A DNA stretch of 52,590 nucleotides, taken from positions 1 through 52,590 of the forward strand of contig WJMA01000021.1 of assembly GCA_014728175.1 (NCBI GenBank). Reading direction: 5' to 3'. This DNA is from Candidatus Fermentibacterota bacterium (GTDB lineage: Bacteria > Fermentibacterota > Fermentibacteria > Fermentibacterales > JCC-6). Shown in pieces: positions 10,873 through 19,327 of this stretch; within the stretch, counting starts at the first letter, position 1, and each line of letters begins with the position of its first letter. A model generated the notes under the pieces. The model was not told where the DNA came from and did not search any database. It saw only the letters and a program-made list of their open reading frames with translations. A program made the position numbers and the translations under genes.

Positions 10873-12401
10873 CTAGGGTTCTCCACTCCCATCAGGGGGC
10901 CCAGCTCTTCCCCCAGCCGGGGATCGATACGCACCGCCTCGAAGGCGGCTTCGGCCGCCGCCTGGCGGTCTCCTGATCGCAGCAGGGCCACGGCCAGGTT
11001 CTTCCAGGCGGTGGGAGAGTATGGAGCCTGCCTTATCGCCCGTTTGAACATGGCCACTCCCTCTTCCGATCTACCCATTCTCATCAGGGCGATCCCGGAG
11101 AGGTTTGCGAGGTCCGCCCCCCGGAATCCCCGTTCCTCCGAGGCTTCCCGGAGGGTCTCCAGGGCGGCCGTCGGACTTCCGGACTCCAGCAGGGCCTCCG
11201 CCCGAAGAATCTGGGTGGTACCGTCCCTGGTAGCCGCGGGCCATTTTACGGCCAGGGAAAGGGCCAGGATAGAAAGCAGGATGGCGCCGGCAACGGGCAT
11301 CTCCCTGGAGCGGGGAAATTCCGCCGCGGCCAGCATCCAGGCTCCCGGCAGAAAGGCCAGCCTGTAGCGCGCGGCCGGAAAGAAGACGAAGGCGATCAGC
11401 GGGACCGCCAGCAGACATGAGTAGGAAAGAATGCGCCAGGCCTCCCCGGCCGGCCGTATCCGGGCGTAACCAAGGGATAGGAAAACCGCCAAGGGAATCA
11501 GCAGAACCCAGCTCCACCATCCACGGAGAAGATAGGCCACCTCCAGGTTCCTTCCCGGGCCCGGTAGAGTCAGGGAGCGCAGAGCCTTGGTAAGGCCCAG
11601 CCCCAGCCAATGCAGGGGTTTTTCCCTCACCGCGTTCAGGGCCCTACGGAAAAAGAAGGCCTGTTGGCCCTCCCCACCCCTCACCGCCACCAGCTCCTCG
11701 AACTCCAGGCCCGGGGGCACCTCCACCAGATCCGTGGAGGTTCCCAGCCAGAGGTTCTCCGCGGCGTTCGTGGACAGGACGGGCCCCCCGTCAGAGCTCA
11801 TGTTGAGAGCCATCACGGGGAGCAGCACGACCAATGCCACCCCGGGGGCCCGGAGCAGCTCGCTCGCCCGAAGTCCGGCGATGAGCCCCCAGATCGATAA
11901 TAGCGGCACCAGCACGGCGACCTCCGATCTGAACAGGCAGGCCAGGCCCAGCAGCAGCCCGGAAAAACAGAACCGGCCCCTCCTCAGCATGAGCAGGGAC
12001 GCCGTAACCAGGATGCAGGCGGGGACGGCCGGCAGTATCTGTAGCCCGAACAGGATCAGGTGGGGATCGACGGCTACCAGTACGGAGACCAGCATGGACC
12101 ACGATCGGTCCGGGAGCATAAAAAGCAGGAGCACGGCGGGAAGCAACGAAACGGCCGACAGCGCTAACCGGGCCGAGAAGGGATCTTCCTCCGCCCTTAA
12201 GAGGTCGGCGAGGAGGTACATGCCAGGTGGGCGCTCGAAGGCGCTCTCGGAAAGCGAACGTAGGCCTTGGGCGTACACTCTCTCGTCCACGTACAGGCCC
12301 TCCAGGGGTAGCTCTTCGTCCAGGTGAAAGGCGAAGAGCAGCCTTCCGGCTACACCGAGCACGATAACCGCTGCCAGGGCCCAGAGTCTGCGCGTGCTCA
12401 C
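10869..12401 (-). CDS. GT-C-type membrane glycosyltransferase with C-terminal TPRs
   Basis: 510 residues: about ten hydrophobic segments (1-385) followed by a soluble C-terminus with TPR-like helices (about 395-505, for example TAWKNLAVALLRSGDRQAAAEAAFEAVRIDP). The first extracytoplasmic loop has DERVYAQG, resembling the acidic DE-x-x-Y motif of PMT/ArnT-type enzymes that use polyprenyl-phosphate sugars. I infer a periplasmic glycosyl or aminoarabinose-type transferase; donor and acceptor are not evident. It is coupled by ATGA both to the degenerate transglutaminase gene upstream and to murJ downstream. Confidence 0.65.
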   Translation of the reverse strand: MSTRRLWALAAVIVLGVAGRLLFAFHLDEELPLEGLYVDERVYAQGLRSLSESAFERPPGMYLLADLLRAEEDPFSARLALSAVSLLPAVLLLFMLPDRSWSMLVSVLVAVDPHLILFGLQILPAVPACILVTASLLMLRRGRFCFSGLLLGLACLFRSEVAVLVPLLSIWGLIAGLRASELLRAPGVALVVLLPVMALNMSSDGGPVLSTNAAENLWLGTSTDLVEVPPGLEFEELVAVRGGEGQQAFFFRRALNAVREKPLHWLGLGLTKALRSLTLPGPGRNLEVAYLLRGWWSWVLLIPLAVFLSLGYARIRPAGEAWRILSYSCLLAVPLIAFVFFPAARYRLAFLPGAWMLAAAEFPRSREMPVAGAILLSILALSLAVKWPAATRDGTTQILRAEALLESGSPTAALETLREASEERGFRGADLANLSGIALMRMGRSEEGVAMFKRAIRQAPYSPTAWKNLAVALLRSGDRQAAAEAAFEAVRIDPRLGEELGPLMGVENPR

Positions 12402-13945
12402 CGATCGAACCTCATAAGAATCCTGATGGGGCGCGGGCAGGTGTCAACCAGAACGTTCTCCCCCATCTCGGTTCTTCGCCATTGAAGCGATTCCGAGCCG
12501 GCCGCTTCCGGATATACCGGGAAGAGCCACCTCCGTTCGAATTGGCTCTCCATCTCCACCGAGAGGTCCCAGTCCATACCCGGAGCCAGAAGGTACGGAC
12601 CGTCCGATAGCGGAAGCCTGCCCTCGGCCCGTACCGTGGCCGGCGTGGACAGGTCGAAGAGGTCCGAGACCTGCAGGCTCTCGACCGCGGCCACCGACCC
12701 GCTGTGCCACATCCAGACCGCCAGAGCGGTAACCGCTTCGTCCAGGCTCAGGCCGGCCAGCTTTCTTCTGAGCAGCATATCGAAGTATCCCCTGCAGGCC
12801 AAACTCAAATCAAAGCTACCGGTCGAGGGATCGAGCCGCCACTCCTCCCGGCAGGTGTTCTCGAAGGCCGGGTTCGGTTCCATGGACAGCAGGGCATCGC
12901 GCTCGGTATCCAGCAACCATAGTCCCGAGGGCCTGTGCACGTAATCGGCCTCCGTAAGATAGGCGGAGGGCTCCACCAGTATCTCCCGACCGTCGGTCGT
13001 GAGTACCCTGACCAGCATCCGGTCCCAGCCCGTGGGAACGGGCAGGGCCGGCCGGGAATCCCTGGCCGGCAGCAAGCGTGGGCTCAACCCCAGCTCCCGA
13101 CATATGCCGACCATGACCACGGCCATCTCCAGGGGGGTGGCCTTCCTGGAGTCCAGGATCTCCTGCAGGGGCCTGACCGTAACCATACGCAGGGGATTCA
13201 GCTCCGGGTCGGGCTGGAAGCTCTCCGTGAGAAGCGTACGAGCTCTCAGCACCATGGATCTTCCATCGGGACCGTAGGAGGAGGCTGCCAGCGCCGCGGC
13301 CCGCAGGTCTGGTGGAAACGGTGGCTCGGTGGCCTCGTCCGCCTCCCGCAGCAGCATGTCTCCCAGAGCTTCCCACGAGGCTATCGAGCTAACCCATAAC
13401 GTCGAGGAAGGGTTCTGCGCGCGCAAGACGAGGGTACCTTCGGCTTCCTCGGATACGTATCCCTCGCCCCGCCATTCCAGGCCCGGGGGAGGATCGTGGA
13501 TGAATATCCTCACCGTGTCCACGTCCACCGTCCGGGGCTCGAAGAGCAGCCAGGGACCCTTCTCGTAAAGCCTTCCCCAGTCCTTTCTCAGTATCGTGTA
13601 ATCGATCGCCGAACCCGGTACCGCCCCGGGAAAGGCAACGGACAGACACCTGGGATAACCGCCCCCGCCGTGGAGGGTGTCCACCGCCCAGGACGGCACT
13701 TCCGCCTCCTCTCCCGAGGGAGGGGCGACCGATGCCCCCAGGAGCCGCACCGATTGGTACGAAGGATCGTAGTTCTGCCGTAGCCGTCGGAGAAGGCCGT
13801 TGTCCCCGATTATGCCCCCGACGTGAATCTTCCGTAGAAGGGTGTCCCCGCTGGTCCAGAGCTCGGATTCGTAATTCGTCATCCTGGAAGGCGGGGCGGC
13901 GGCCAGAACCGCGACCCAGAGTAGAAGAAGGCCCCAGAGCCTCAT
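12398..13945 (-). CDS. Transglutaminase-fold secreted protein lacking the catalytic triad
   Basis: 515 residues with a signal peptide (MRLWGLLLLWVAVLAAAPPS). The layout follows the next gene upstream (13942-15759), a DUF3857/transglutaminase-core protein. Aligning the core by eye, the catalytic Cys-His-Asp of that neighbour correspond here to Pro271 (RKATPLEMAVV), Arg309 (WDRMLVRV) and Glu325 (ILVEPSAY). All three are gone while the surrounding helices and strands are retained. I read it as a non-catalytic paralogue, possibly a binding or scaffolding partner. It is coupled by ATGA to the active copy upstream and to the GT-C gene downstream. Confidence 0.6.
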   Translation of the reverse strand: MRLWGLLLLWVAVLAAAPPSRMTNYESELWTSGDTLLRKIHVGGIIGDNGLLRRLRQNYDPSYQSVRLLGASVAPPSGEEAEVPSWAVDTLHGGGGYPRCLSVAFPGAVPGSAIDYTILRKDWGRLYEKGPWLLFEPRTVDVDTVRIFIHDPPPGLEWRGEGYVSEEAEGTLVLRAQNPSSTLWVSSIASWEALGDMLLREADEATEPPFPPDLRAAALAASSYGPDGRSMVLRARTLLTESFQPDPELNPLRMVTVRPLQEILDSRKATPLEMAVVMVGICRELGLSPRLLPARDSRPALPVPTGWDRMLVRVLTTDGREILVEPSAYLTEADYVHRPSGLWLLDTERDALLSMEPNPAFENTCREEWRLDPSTGSFDLSLACRGYFDMLLRRKLAGLSLDEAVTALAVWMWHSGSVAAVESLQVSDLFDLSTPATVRAEGRLPLSDGPYLLAPGMDWDLSVEMESQFERRWLFPVYPEAAGSESLQWRRTEMGENVLVDTCPRPIRILMRFDR

Positions 13946-15759
13946 GGTAGCCCCAGGATCCTTACGGCGGGGCTGCTTCTGGCCAGCAGAGCGTCCAATA
14001 TCCTGGCTACTCTAAGAGAGTCGGGATATGCGGGACCTATGGAGCAACGCTGGACCAGGATCAGGGTATCCGACCGGGCATGGGCCCGAGACTCGAAGGT
14101 ACCCGCGGACAGGGTTTCGGGAGGCCGGTATCCTTCCGGCAGGCCGTATAGGCTAAGGGTGAATTTCTCGTTGATGGGGGGCTGCAGAAGCAGCTCGGTG
14201 TAATCCAGGTACGTACATAGCAGCAGAACCGCGTTGCGGGTACCCAGAGGGTTCAGCTCCGAGATACCGGGTAGTAGAACCTCCATGCCTTCGCCGGGAG
14301 AGGGAAGGGACGGAAGTGACCAACGCAGCCTGCCCCGGGCGGTCATTCCCCCGCCGGCTCCCGGCGGGCTGGCAAGGACCAGCGAGCCCCGGTCATCGGC
14401 GGAGAGATACGCCCGGAGAAACTCCAGGAAGCGCTCCTCCCCCAAACGCTGCAGTATTCCGGCGAAGACCTGATCCACGGCTCCTGAGGCGCTAACGACT
14501 ACCTCGCCCTCCATCGTGAGGCCATCGTTACTCAGGCTTCCCTCGAAGACGACGGTCATGCTGTCACCCCTAATCGGGTCGGGAACCCTGTGCAGCTCCG
14601 TCCCCCGGGGAGAGAGAGCAAGGTACCTCCTCCCCCTCATGCTCATCGGCAAATCCGCGGAGACCTCCAGGGAAGGGTCGATGATCCTGATCCCGCCTTC
14701 CGGGCCCGTCAGGGCCACCAGCATGTGGTTGAAGCTTCTGCTTCCCACCAGGTCGTCCAGATCGTGGGACGTGTTGCACAGGGCGAGCGAGGCCCGGTGG
14801 CCGGCCGCTCTCAGAAGCCAGGTCAGAAGGACTGCCACGTCCCTGCATACCCCCGAACTACCGGCCAGGGTCTCCACCGGCGGCCTGGGGGAGTAGCCGG
14901 GGTCGTCTCCCCAGTCCGAGCCCAGATAATCGATCGACTCCCTCACCCATCGAGTAAGCCGGTCGGGGTCGGTTCCCACCGCGGCGAGCAGGGAGTCCGC
15001 GGTCCGGCGTCCCCGGGAGGGGTCGCAGAAGGAGTCCAGAGCCGACCACAGCTCCCAACTTGCCTCCGCCGGCCGATGCGAGGAGAGAACCACTCTGGGC
15101 GCCCTCTCCCAGACAGGTCTACTGAGGGGCGCCCTGTCGTAGGCTCTGCCCCCCTCCCGCCGCCATACGAACCTGGTTCGGTCGCCTTCCTCGATTATCC
15201 GGGGCGGGTCGAACCCTTCCGAAACGTAGAAGAGGCCCCTCTCGGAGGGCCAGTCCACGGTTAGAACCGAACGGGCGACACTGTCCCTGCCGGCCCCGAA
15301 GAAGGAGTAGGAGTACAGGTCGGCTAGGGGAAGGCTCTCAATGCTCCTGACGACCTCCAGCAGAACGGTATCTCCCACTTCCAGGCCGGGAAGGTCTACG
15401 GTGAGCTCCCTCAAACTGCTCTCCAGCCGCCCAGAGGAAGAAAGAGCCCGATGGGGTCCCTCCCTGACCTCCGCCCTCTGGTCTGCCCTTCCCGGACGCC
15501 AGTGGCGCACCTCGGCCGTTCTCAGCAAAAGCTCCTCCCCGCCCTCCCTGTAGCCCAGGGATATTCGGGAGAATCTGGCCACGCCCCTGCCGTTCAAGGG
15601 TACGATTCGCTGCCGGGTGGTCTCCAGATAGCGGGGTCGGGTAGATAGCTCCGTAAGCTGGGAGGAATCCGGGTCTGCGGTGAGACATACCTCATGGCGC
15701 AGGAAGACTGCGTCGGTAAGTAAGAGTGATGCGATCAGGACCGCCGGAACGGAAGTCAG
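13942..15759 (-). CDS. Secreted DUF3857/transglutaminase-like protein, CTG start
   Basis: 605 residues: signal peptide (MTSVPAVLIASLLLTDAVFL), an N-terminal beta-rich DUF3857-like region (about 30-250), then a transglutaminase core with a complete triad. The triad is Cys305 in SSGVCRDVAVL, His345 in FNHMLVAL and Asp361 in IIDPS. A beta-rich C-terminus follows. No ATG, GTG or TTG precedes the signal peptide after the surE stop codon. A CTG at 15759 overlaps that stop (CTGA) and has GGAGGA six bases upstream, so CTG is the likely start. The next in-frame GTG would delete the signal peptide. Upstream in-frame starts would run about 75 residues through surE with unlikely Arg/Gly-rich sequence. 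Probably a periplasmic or outer-surface cysteine peptidase or transglutaminase-like enzyme; substrate unknown. Confidence 0.75.
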   Translation of the reverse strand: MTSVPAVLIASLLLTDAVFLRHEVCLTADPDSSQLTELSTRPRYLETTRQRIVPLNGRGVARFSRISLGYREGGEELLLRTAEVRHWRPGRADQRAEVREGPHRALSSSGRLESSLRELTVDLPGLEVGDTVLLEVVRSIESLPLADLYSYSFFGAGRDSVARSVLTVDWPSERGLFYVSEGFDPPRIIEEGDRTRFVWRREGGRAYDRAPLSRPVWERAPRVVLSSHRPAEASWELWSALDSFCDPSRGRRTADSLLAAVGTDPDRLTRWVRESIDYLGSDWGDDPGYSPRPPVETLAGSSGVCRDVAVLLTWLLRAAGHRASLALCNTSHDLDDLVGSRSFNHMLVALTGPEGGIRIIDPSLEVSADLPMSMRGRRYLALSPRGTELHRVPDPIRGDSMTVVFEGSLSNDGLTMEGEVVVSASGAVDQVFAGILQRLGEERFLEFLRAYLSADDRGSLVLASPPGAGGGMTARGRLRWSLPSLPSPGEGMEVLLPGISELNPLGTRNAVLLLCTYLDYTELLLQPPINEKFTLSLYGLPEGYRPPETLSAGTFESRAHARSDTLILVQRCSIGPAYPDSLRVARILDALLARSSPAVRILGLP

Positions 15760-16505
15760 AGAGATTCCTCCGAAAACAGGTCGAAGGGCGGTGGGTCGAT
15801 GGTGGCGGACCTGTCGGTGGAGAGAACGGACAGGCTGACCAGACCGTCGGCGAGGGCCTCCAGATCGGTGCCTTTGACGTCGGGCGATTCCTGGGGCCTC
15901 AACCTGTCGTAGACGTAAACGTTTCCGCCCGGTTCGACCTCCACCAACGGGAGGTCCCTTCCGAACCTGGCGGTGCGGGTCCATGCGTAGCGCAATGGGT
16001 CCTCGTCGTACAGCTCCGGTACGTTCACGTTGAGAACCGAGTGCGGGGGAAGGCTCTCCACGAGGCCTTCTTCCAGCATTCTACGCGCAACGTTCGCCGC
16101 TCTGTCGAAGTCAGGCTCCCTCTCCGCGTACTCGACGCTGACCGCCAGGGCCGGAAATCCCCAGAAGGCGGCCTCGGTGGCCGCCGCGACGGTTCCGGAG
16201 TAGAACACGTTGTTGGCCGTGTTGGCGCCCCTGTTTATCCCGGAGACCACGACCTGGGGAGGAGAATCGCCAAGGATCCTTCCCAGGGCTAGCTTGACGC
16301 AATCGGTCGGGGTGCCCTCCACCGCCCACCTGCGATCCCCTACCCGACGGATGGCTATACGTCTGCGCAGGCCCAGGGCCTGGGAGATGCCGCTGCTGGG
16401 GTCGGCCGGAGCCACGGTCCAGGTATCGAAAGACTCCAGCGCCCTCTCCAGGGAAAGAAGCCCTTCGGCATCTATGCCATCGTCGTTGACCAGCAGAACG
16501 CGCAC
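15756..16505 (-). CDS. surE: 5'/3'-nucleotidase SurE
   Basis: Nucleoside monophosphate phosphatase involved in stress survival, 249 residues. Metal-binding NDDG appears at the N-terminus (MRVLLVNDDGIDAEGL). The family signatures SGINRGANTANNVFYSGTVAAATEA and the VEGTPTDCVKLAL segment are present. GTG start at 16505, with a G-rich tract just upstream. The stop codon overlaps the CTG of the transglutaminase-like gene. It follows the PorV-like gene by 45 bases on the same strand. Confidence 0.95.
   Translation of the reverse strand: MRVLLVNDDGIDAEGLLSLERALESFDTWTVAPADPSSGISQALGLRRRIAIRRVGDRRWAVEGTPTDCVKLALGRILGDSPPQVVVSGINRGANTANNVFYSGTVAAATEAAFWGFPALAVSVEYAEREPDFDRAANVARRMLEEGLVESLPPHSVLNVNVPELYDEDPLRYAWTRTARFGRDLPLVEVEPGGNVYVYDRLRPQESPDVKGTDLEALADGLVSLSVLSTDRSATIDPPPFDLFSEESL
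15766..15771 (-). promoter_or_regulatory. Shine-Dalgarno site deciding a CTG start
   Basis: GGAGGA inside the last codons of surE, followed by a six-base spacer (ATCTCT) and CTG at 15759. The spacing is optimal and no other start codon lies in range. Confidence 0.65.
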
Positions 16506-16550
16506 CTCAACCCCCTCGTTGCAGCTGAATCTAATAGGAGAAATGGTTTC

Positions 16551-17453
16551 CTAGAAAGACTTGCCCAGGGTGAACCTGTGGGTTTCTCCCAGCTGGTAGT
16601 CGCCGGGAACGTAAGCGTAGTCCAGGGTCCAGGCACCGGTCGACAATCCCAGCCCGCCGGTTAGCGTGTGGCTCTCGCTACCCAACCACGCACCGGCCCT
16701 GACGGACAGCCAGCGATAGGGCGAGTAATCCAGGCCCAGCCCGCCCTTGGGGCGGGTATCTACGTGCTTCCTTACCTCACCAGACAGCGACGCCCTTCCC
16801 AGGGGAAGAGAAACGCTGGTCCTGGCCCCCAGGCGCCAGGTGTAGGGCAGCCTGTGGGTCTCTTCGGTCATGGTTACCGCCGGGCCCACGTGCTGTACTA
16901 CCGCGGCCAGATCGAGGAAGCCGAAAGGCCTGTACACGACTCCGGCGTCGAAGGCGAACCCCGAGCAGCTCTCCAGCCATATCTTCTGCCGCATCAGCTT
17001 GGCGGCCAGGCCCAGGTCGAACCTTCCCAGCCTTACCGCGGCGGCGGCGTGGAAAGACATCTCGTCGGAGCCGAACGTTCCCAAAGGCTCGCTGCTGGCC
17101 TCTTCCCTTCTCTGTAGCCCTCCCACGTGCATGAGACGGGCGGCCAGAGACCAGGAAACACCGGACGATCTGAAGGCCCCGGCCACGAAGCTCTGGGAGG
17201 CGGAGCCGAACCAGGAGTTGTGCCCGGCGATGAACCTGGATGCCTCCAGTGCGGCCAACCGGGCCGGATTGTGGAACGCCGAGGTACCGCCGCCGTTGAG
17301 CGAGCCGGTTCCTCCCAGGGCCGATACCATCGCTCCGACGTCCACCTTGAGGAAAGCGAAAGCGGCGGAACCGGCGTCTCGGTAAGGCTCGGAGGATGGG
17401 GCCGTCCCCGGTAGTGCCAGAACCAGGGCCGCAAGCGCGAGTGCGTGCCTCAA
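16551..17453 (-). CDS. PorV/PorQ-type outer-membrane beta-barrel protein
   Basis: 300 residues with a signal peptide (LRHALALAALVLALPG) and the family start after it: AFAFLKVDVGAMVSALGGTG followed by GGGTSAFHNPARLA. The rest alternates polar and hydrophobic residues as in a barrel and ends with FTLGKSF, an aromatic C-terminus typical of outer-membrane proteins. The family (PorV/PorQ, UPF0164) occurs mainly in FCB-group bacteria, where PorV serves type IX secretion, but many relatives have no known role. TTG start at 17453 with GGGAG four bases upstream. It is first in a long minus-strand run and divergent from lipM. Confidence 0.75.
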   Translation of the reverse strand: MRHALALAALVLALPGTAPSSEPYRDAGSAAFAFLKVDVGAMVSALGGTGSLNGGGTSAFHNPARLAALEASRFIAGHNSWFGSASQSFVAGAFRSSGVSWSLAARLMHVGGLQRREEASSEPLGTFGSDEMSFHAAAAVRLGRFDLGLAAKLMRQKIWLESCSGFAFDAGVVYRPFGFLDLAAVVQHVGPAVTMTEETHRLPYTWRLGARTSVSLPLGRASLSGEVRKHVDTRPKGGLGLDYSPYRWLSVRAGAWLGSESHTLTGGLGLSTGAWTLDYAYVPGDYQLGETHRFTLGKSF

Positions 17454-17495
17454 GACGCTCCCTTCGAATTGGCAGGCAGCTACTGTCGAACCTGC

Positions 17496-17524
17496 AATGT
17501 AGTGACTACCCCGAATTTTGACAA
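17496..17524 (-). promoter_or_regulatory. Candidate promoter for the PorV-like gene
   Basis: Minus strand: TTGTCA (17524-17519), 17-base spacer, TACATT (17501-17496). The lipM/porV intergenic gap is about 130 bases. On the plus strand a TTGACA (17518-17523) overlaps the same -35 region, followed 17-18 bases later by only a weak -10 (GTAGTT/TAGTTT), so a shared divergent promoter is possible. Confidence 0.4.
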
Positions 17525-17582
17525 TGGTTCCCTTAGGGTCGTAGTTTCACAGCCTGGAAATCCGGGACGAAGGGAACTGCCG

Positions 17583-18407
17583 TTGACAGAGACTCCGAGA
17601 TCTGTATGCGTCCGCTCGGGCCGCAGGACCGGGGCCTGGAACATGGCTTTCGACCAGCTGATGATGAGCAGGATAGATGACGGAAGGCTGGACCTTGTAC
17701 TCAGGATTTTCGGCTGGTCTCCGCCCTGCGTCTCCCTGGGAAAGCTGCAAAGGCTCGAGGAAGAGGTAGACCCGGAGTCGGTCCACAGAATGGGTTTTCA
17801 CGTGGTGCGCAGGCCCACCGGAGGAAGGGCGGTTTTGCACAGCAGCGAGATAACTTACAGTCTGGCCGCTTCCAGGGCCCATACCCTGGTGCGGGGCTCG
17901 ATCGAAGAGAGCCTGCGCAGGATATCCCGGGCCATAGTCGAGGCGCTGGAGATGTCCGGCCTGGAGGTATGCTCGGGTCCCTCGCCCAGATCTTCCGGGG
18001 CCCGCAGGAAACCGGCCAACCCCTGCTTCACCTCCCACGCACCCTGGGAGATAACCACGCCCGACGGTAGAAAGCTGGTGGGAAGCGCCCAGGCCAGAAC
18101 CTCCTCGGTGTTCCTGGAGCATGGCTCGATAATCTTGCGCAACCAGCAGCCTCTCCTGGCCGACCTTCTTCCCCGGGGAGTGGAAGAGCCGGTGAGGGTA
18201 AGAGTAAGAAAGACCCTGCGACGCTCCTGTGGAGGCGTACTGGAGATGGACCCGGAGCTGGATCCGGAGGTGGTCGAAAACAACCTGCTTCGATCCTTCC
18301 AGGGAGCTCTGGAACATGCTCTTCCGGAGGTGGACGTCTCAGAGCTGGAAGGCCCGGAGCTTTCCGAGCTGGTGGCCCGGAACCGTTTGGCATTGGAGGA
18401 TTCATGA
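17583..18407 (+). CDS. lipM: Octanoyltransferase LipM (lipoate/biotin ligase fold)
   Basis: Transfers octanoate from octanoyl-ACP to a lipoyl domain, the first step of lipoate synthesis. Motifs are AWNMAFDQ near the N-terminus, RRPTGGRAVLHSSEITYS, and NPCFTSHAPWEI with the Cys expected for the LipM catalytic nucleophile. GRKLVGSAQARTSSVFLEHGSI completes the set. The Cys separates LipM from ATP-dependent LplA. The frame is open from 17445, but TTG at 17583 with AAGGGA seven bases upstream places the start about 16 residues before GAWNMAFDQ, as in homologues. It overlaps lipA by ATGA, so both steps of the pathway are coupled. Confidence 0.88.
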   Translation: MTETPRSVCVRSGRRTGAWNMAFDQLMMSRIDDGRLDLVLRIFGWSPPCVSLGKLQRLEEEVDPESVHRMGFHVVRRPTGGRAVLHSSEITYSLAASRAHTLVRGSIEESLRRISRAIVEALEMSGLEVCSGPSPRSSGARRKPANPCFTSHAPWEITTPDGRKLVGSAQARTSSVFLEHGSIILRNQQPLLADLLPRGVEEPVRVRVRKTLRRSCGGVLEMDPELDPEVVENNLLRSFQGALEHALPEVDVSELEGPELSELVARNRLALEDS

Positions 18408-19279
18408 CCACACCCGAAAGAAAGCCCGAGTGGCTGAAGATGCCGGCTCTGGGAGGCCGGAAGGCGGCGGAGGTCAGAAGGATCCTGACGGGGTACGGTC
18501 TGGACACCGTCTGCAATCGGGCCCGGTGCCCCAATCGCGGTCACTGCTACGACAGGGGGACGGCCACCTTCATGCTCATGGGTGAGCGCTGCACCCGGAA
18601 CTGCCTCTACTGTGCGGTCCCATCGGCCGACGGTCCCCTTCCTCCCCCCGAACCCGACGAGCCGCGGCGCCTGGCTCTGGCCTGCCGGGAGCTGGGCCTG
18701 AGATACGTGGTTCTGACCTCCGTGACCAGGGACGACCTGGAGGACGGAGGCGCCGGGCACTTCGCCGCAACGGCCCGGGCGGTGCACGAGGAGCTTCCCT
18801 CCGCCCGGATAGAGCTGCTGGTACCGGACTTCCGGGGCAGCCCGGAATCGCTCCGGACGATTGCAGGCTGTCCTCTGGACGTTCTGAACCACAATCTGGA
18901 GACCGTGGAGAGGTTGTTCCCGTACGTAAGGCCTCAGGCATCCTACCGCAGGTCTCTGGATCTTCTGAGAGCGCTGGGGAGGCTAAGGCCGGGATTAACC
19001 CTGAAGAGCGGCCTGATGCTGGGCCTGGGAGAGACGGATGCGGACGTGGATCGGGCCCTGCGCGATCTGCGGGCGGCGGGGGTGGAAATGCTCACCCTCG
19101 GCCAGTACCTGCGTCCCTCCGAGAGCCATTGCCCTGTTTGCAGGTACCTCTCACCGTCCGAGTTCTCCGCCTGGAGGGACAGGGCTTTGAGGCTGGGCTT
19201 CGGTACCGTCGCCTCCGGACCGCTGGTGAGGAGCTCCTACCACGCCGACCTCAACTTCGCGGGGAGCCGGGGCCGTTAG
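18404..19279 (+). CDS. lipA: Lipoyl synthase
   Basis: Radical SAM enzyme inserting two sulfurs into octanoyl groups on lipoyl domains. 291 residues. The auxiliary 4Fe-4S cluster ligands are Cys37, Cys42 and Cys48 (CNRARCPNRGHC). The radical-SAM ligands are Cys63, Cys67 and Cys70 (CTRNCLYC). The VVLTSVTRDDLEDGG motif and the C-terminal RSSYHA serine motif are present. The start overlaps the lipM stop by ATGA. No glycine-cleavage or 2-oxoacid dehydrogenase gene is in the window, so the client protein lies elsewhere. Confidence 0.97.
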   Translation: MTTPERKPEWLKMPALGGRKAAEVRRILTGYGLDTVCNRARCPNRGHCYDRGTATFMLMGERCTRNCLYCAVPSADGPLPPPEPDEPRRLALACRELGLRYVVLTSVTRDDLEDGGAGHFAATARAVHEELPSARIELLVPDFRGSPESLRTIAGCPLDVLNHNLETVERLFPYVRPQASYRRSLDLLRALGRLRPGLTLKSGLMLGLGETDADVDRALRDLRAAGVEMLTLGQYLRPSESHCPVCRYLSPSEFSAWRDRALRLGFGTVASGPLVRSSYHADLNFAGSRGR

Positions 19280-19327
19280 CCTCACCCCTCTTTGATAGAT
19301 CTCCCGGATGGAAGCTATATTCGAATC

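Noticed and set aside
17583-17588. TTGACA at the lipM start read as a -35 box
   Set aside because: It contains the preferred TTG start codon of lipM with a ribosome site upstream; there is no -10 in a useful place before another start.
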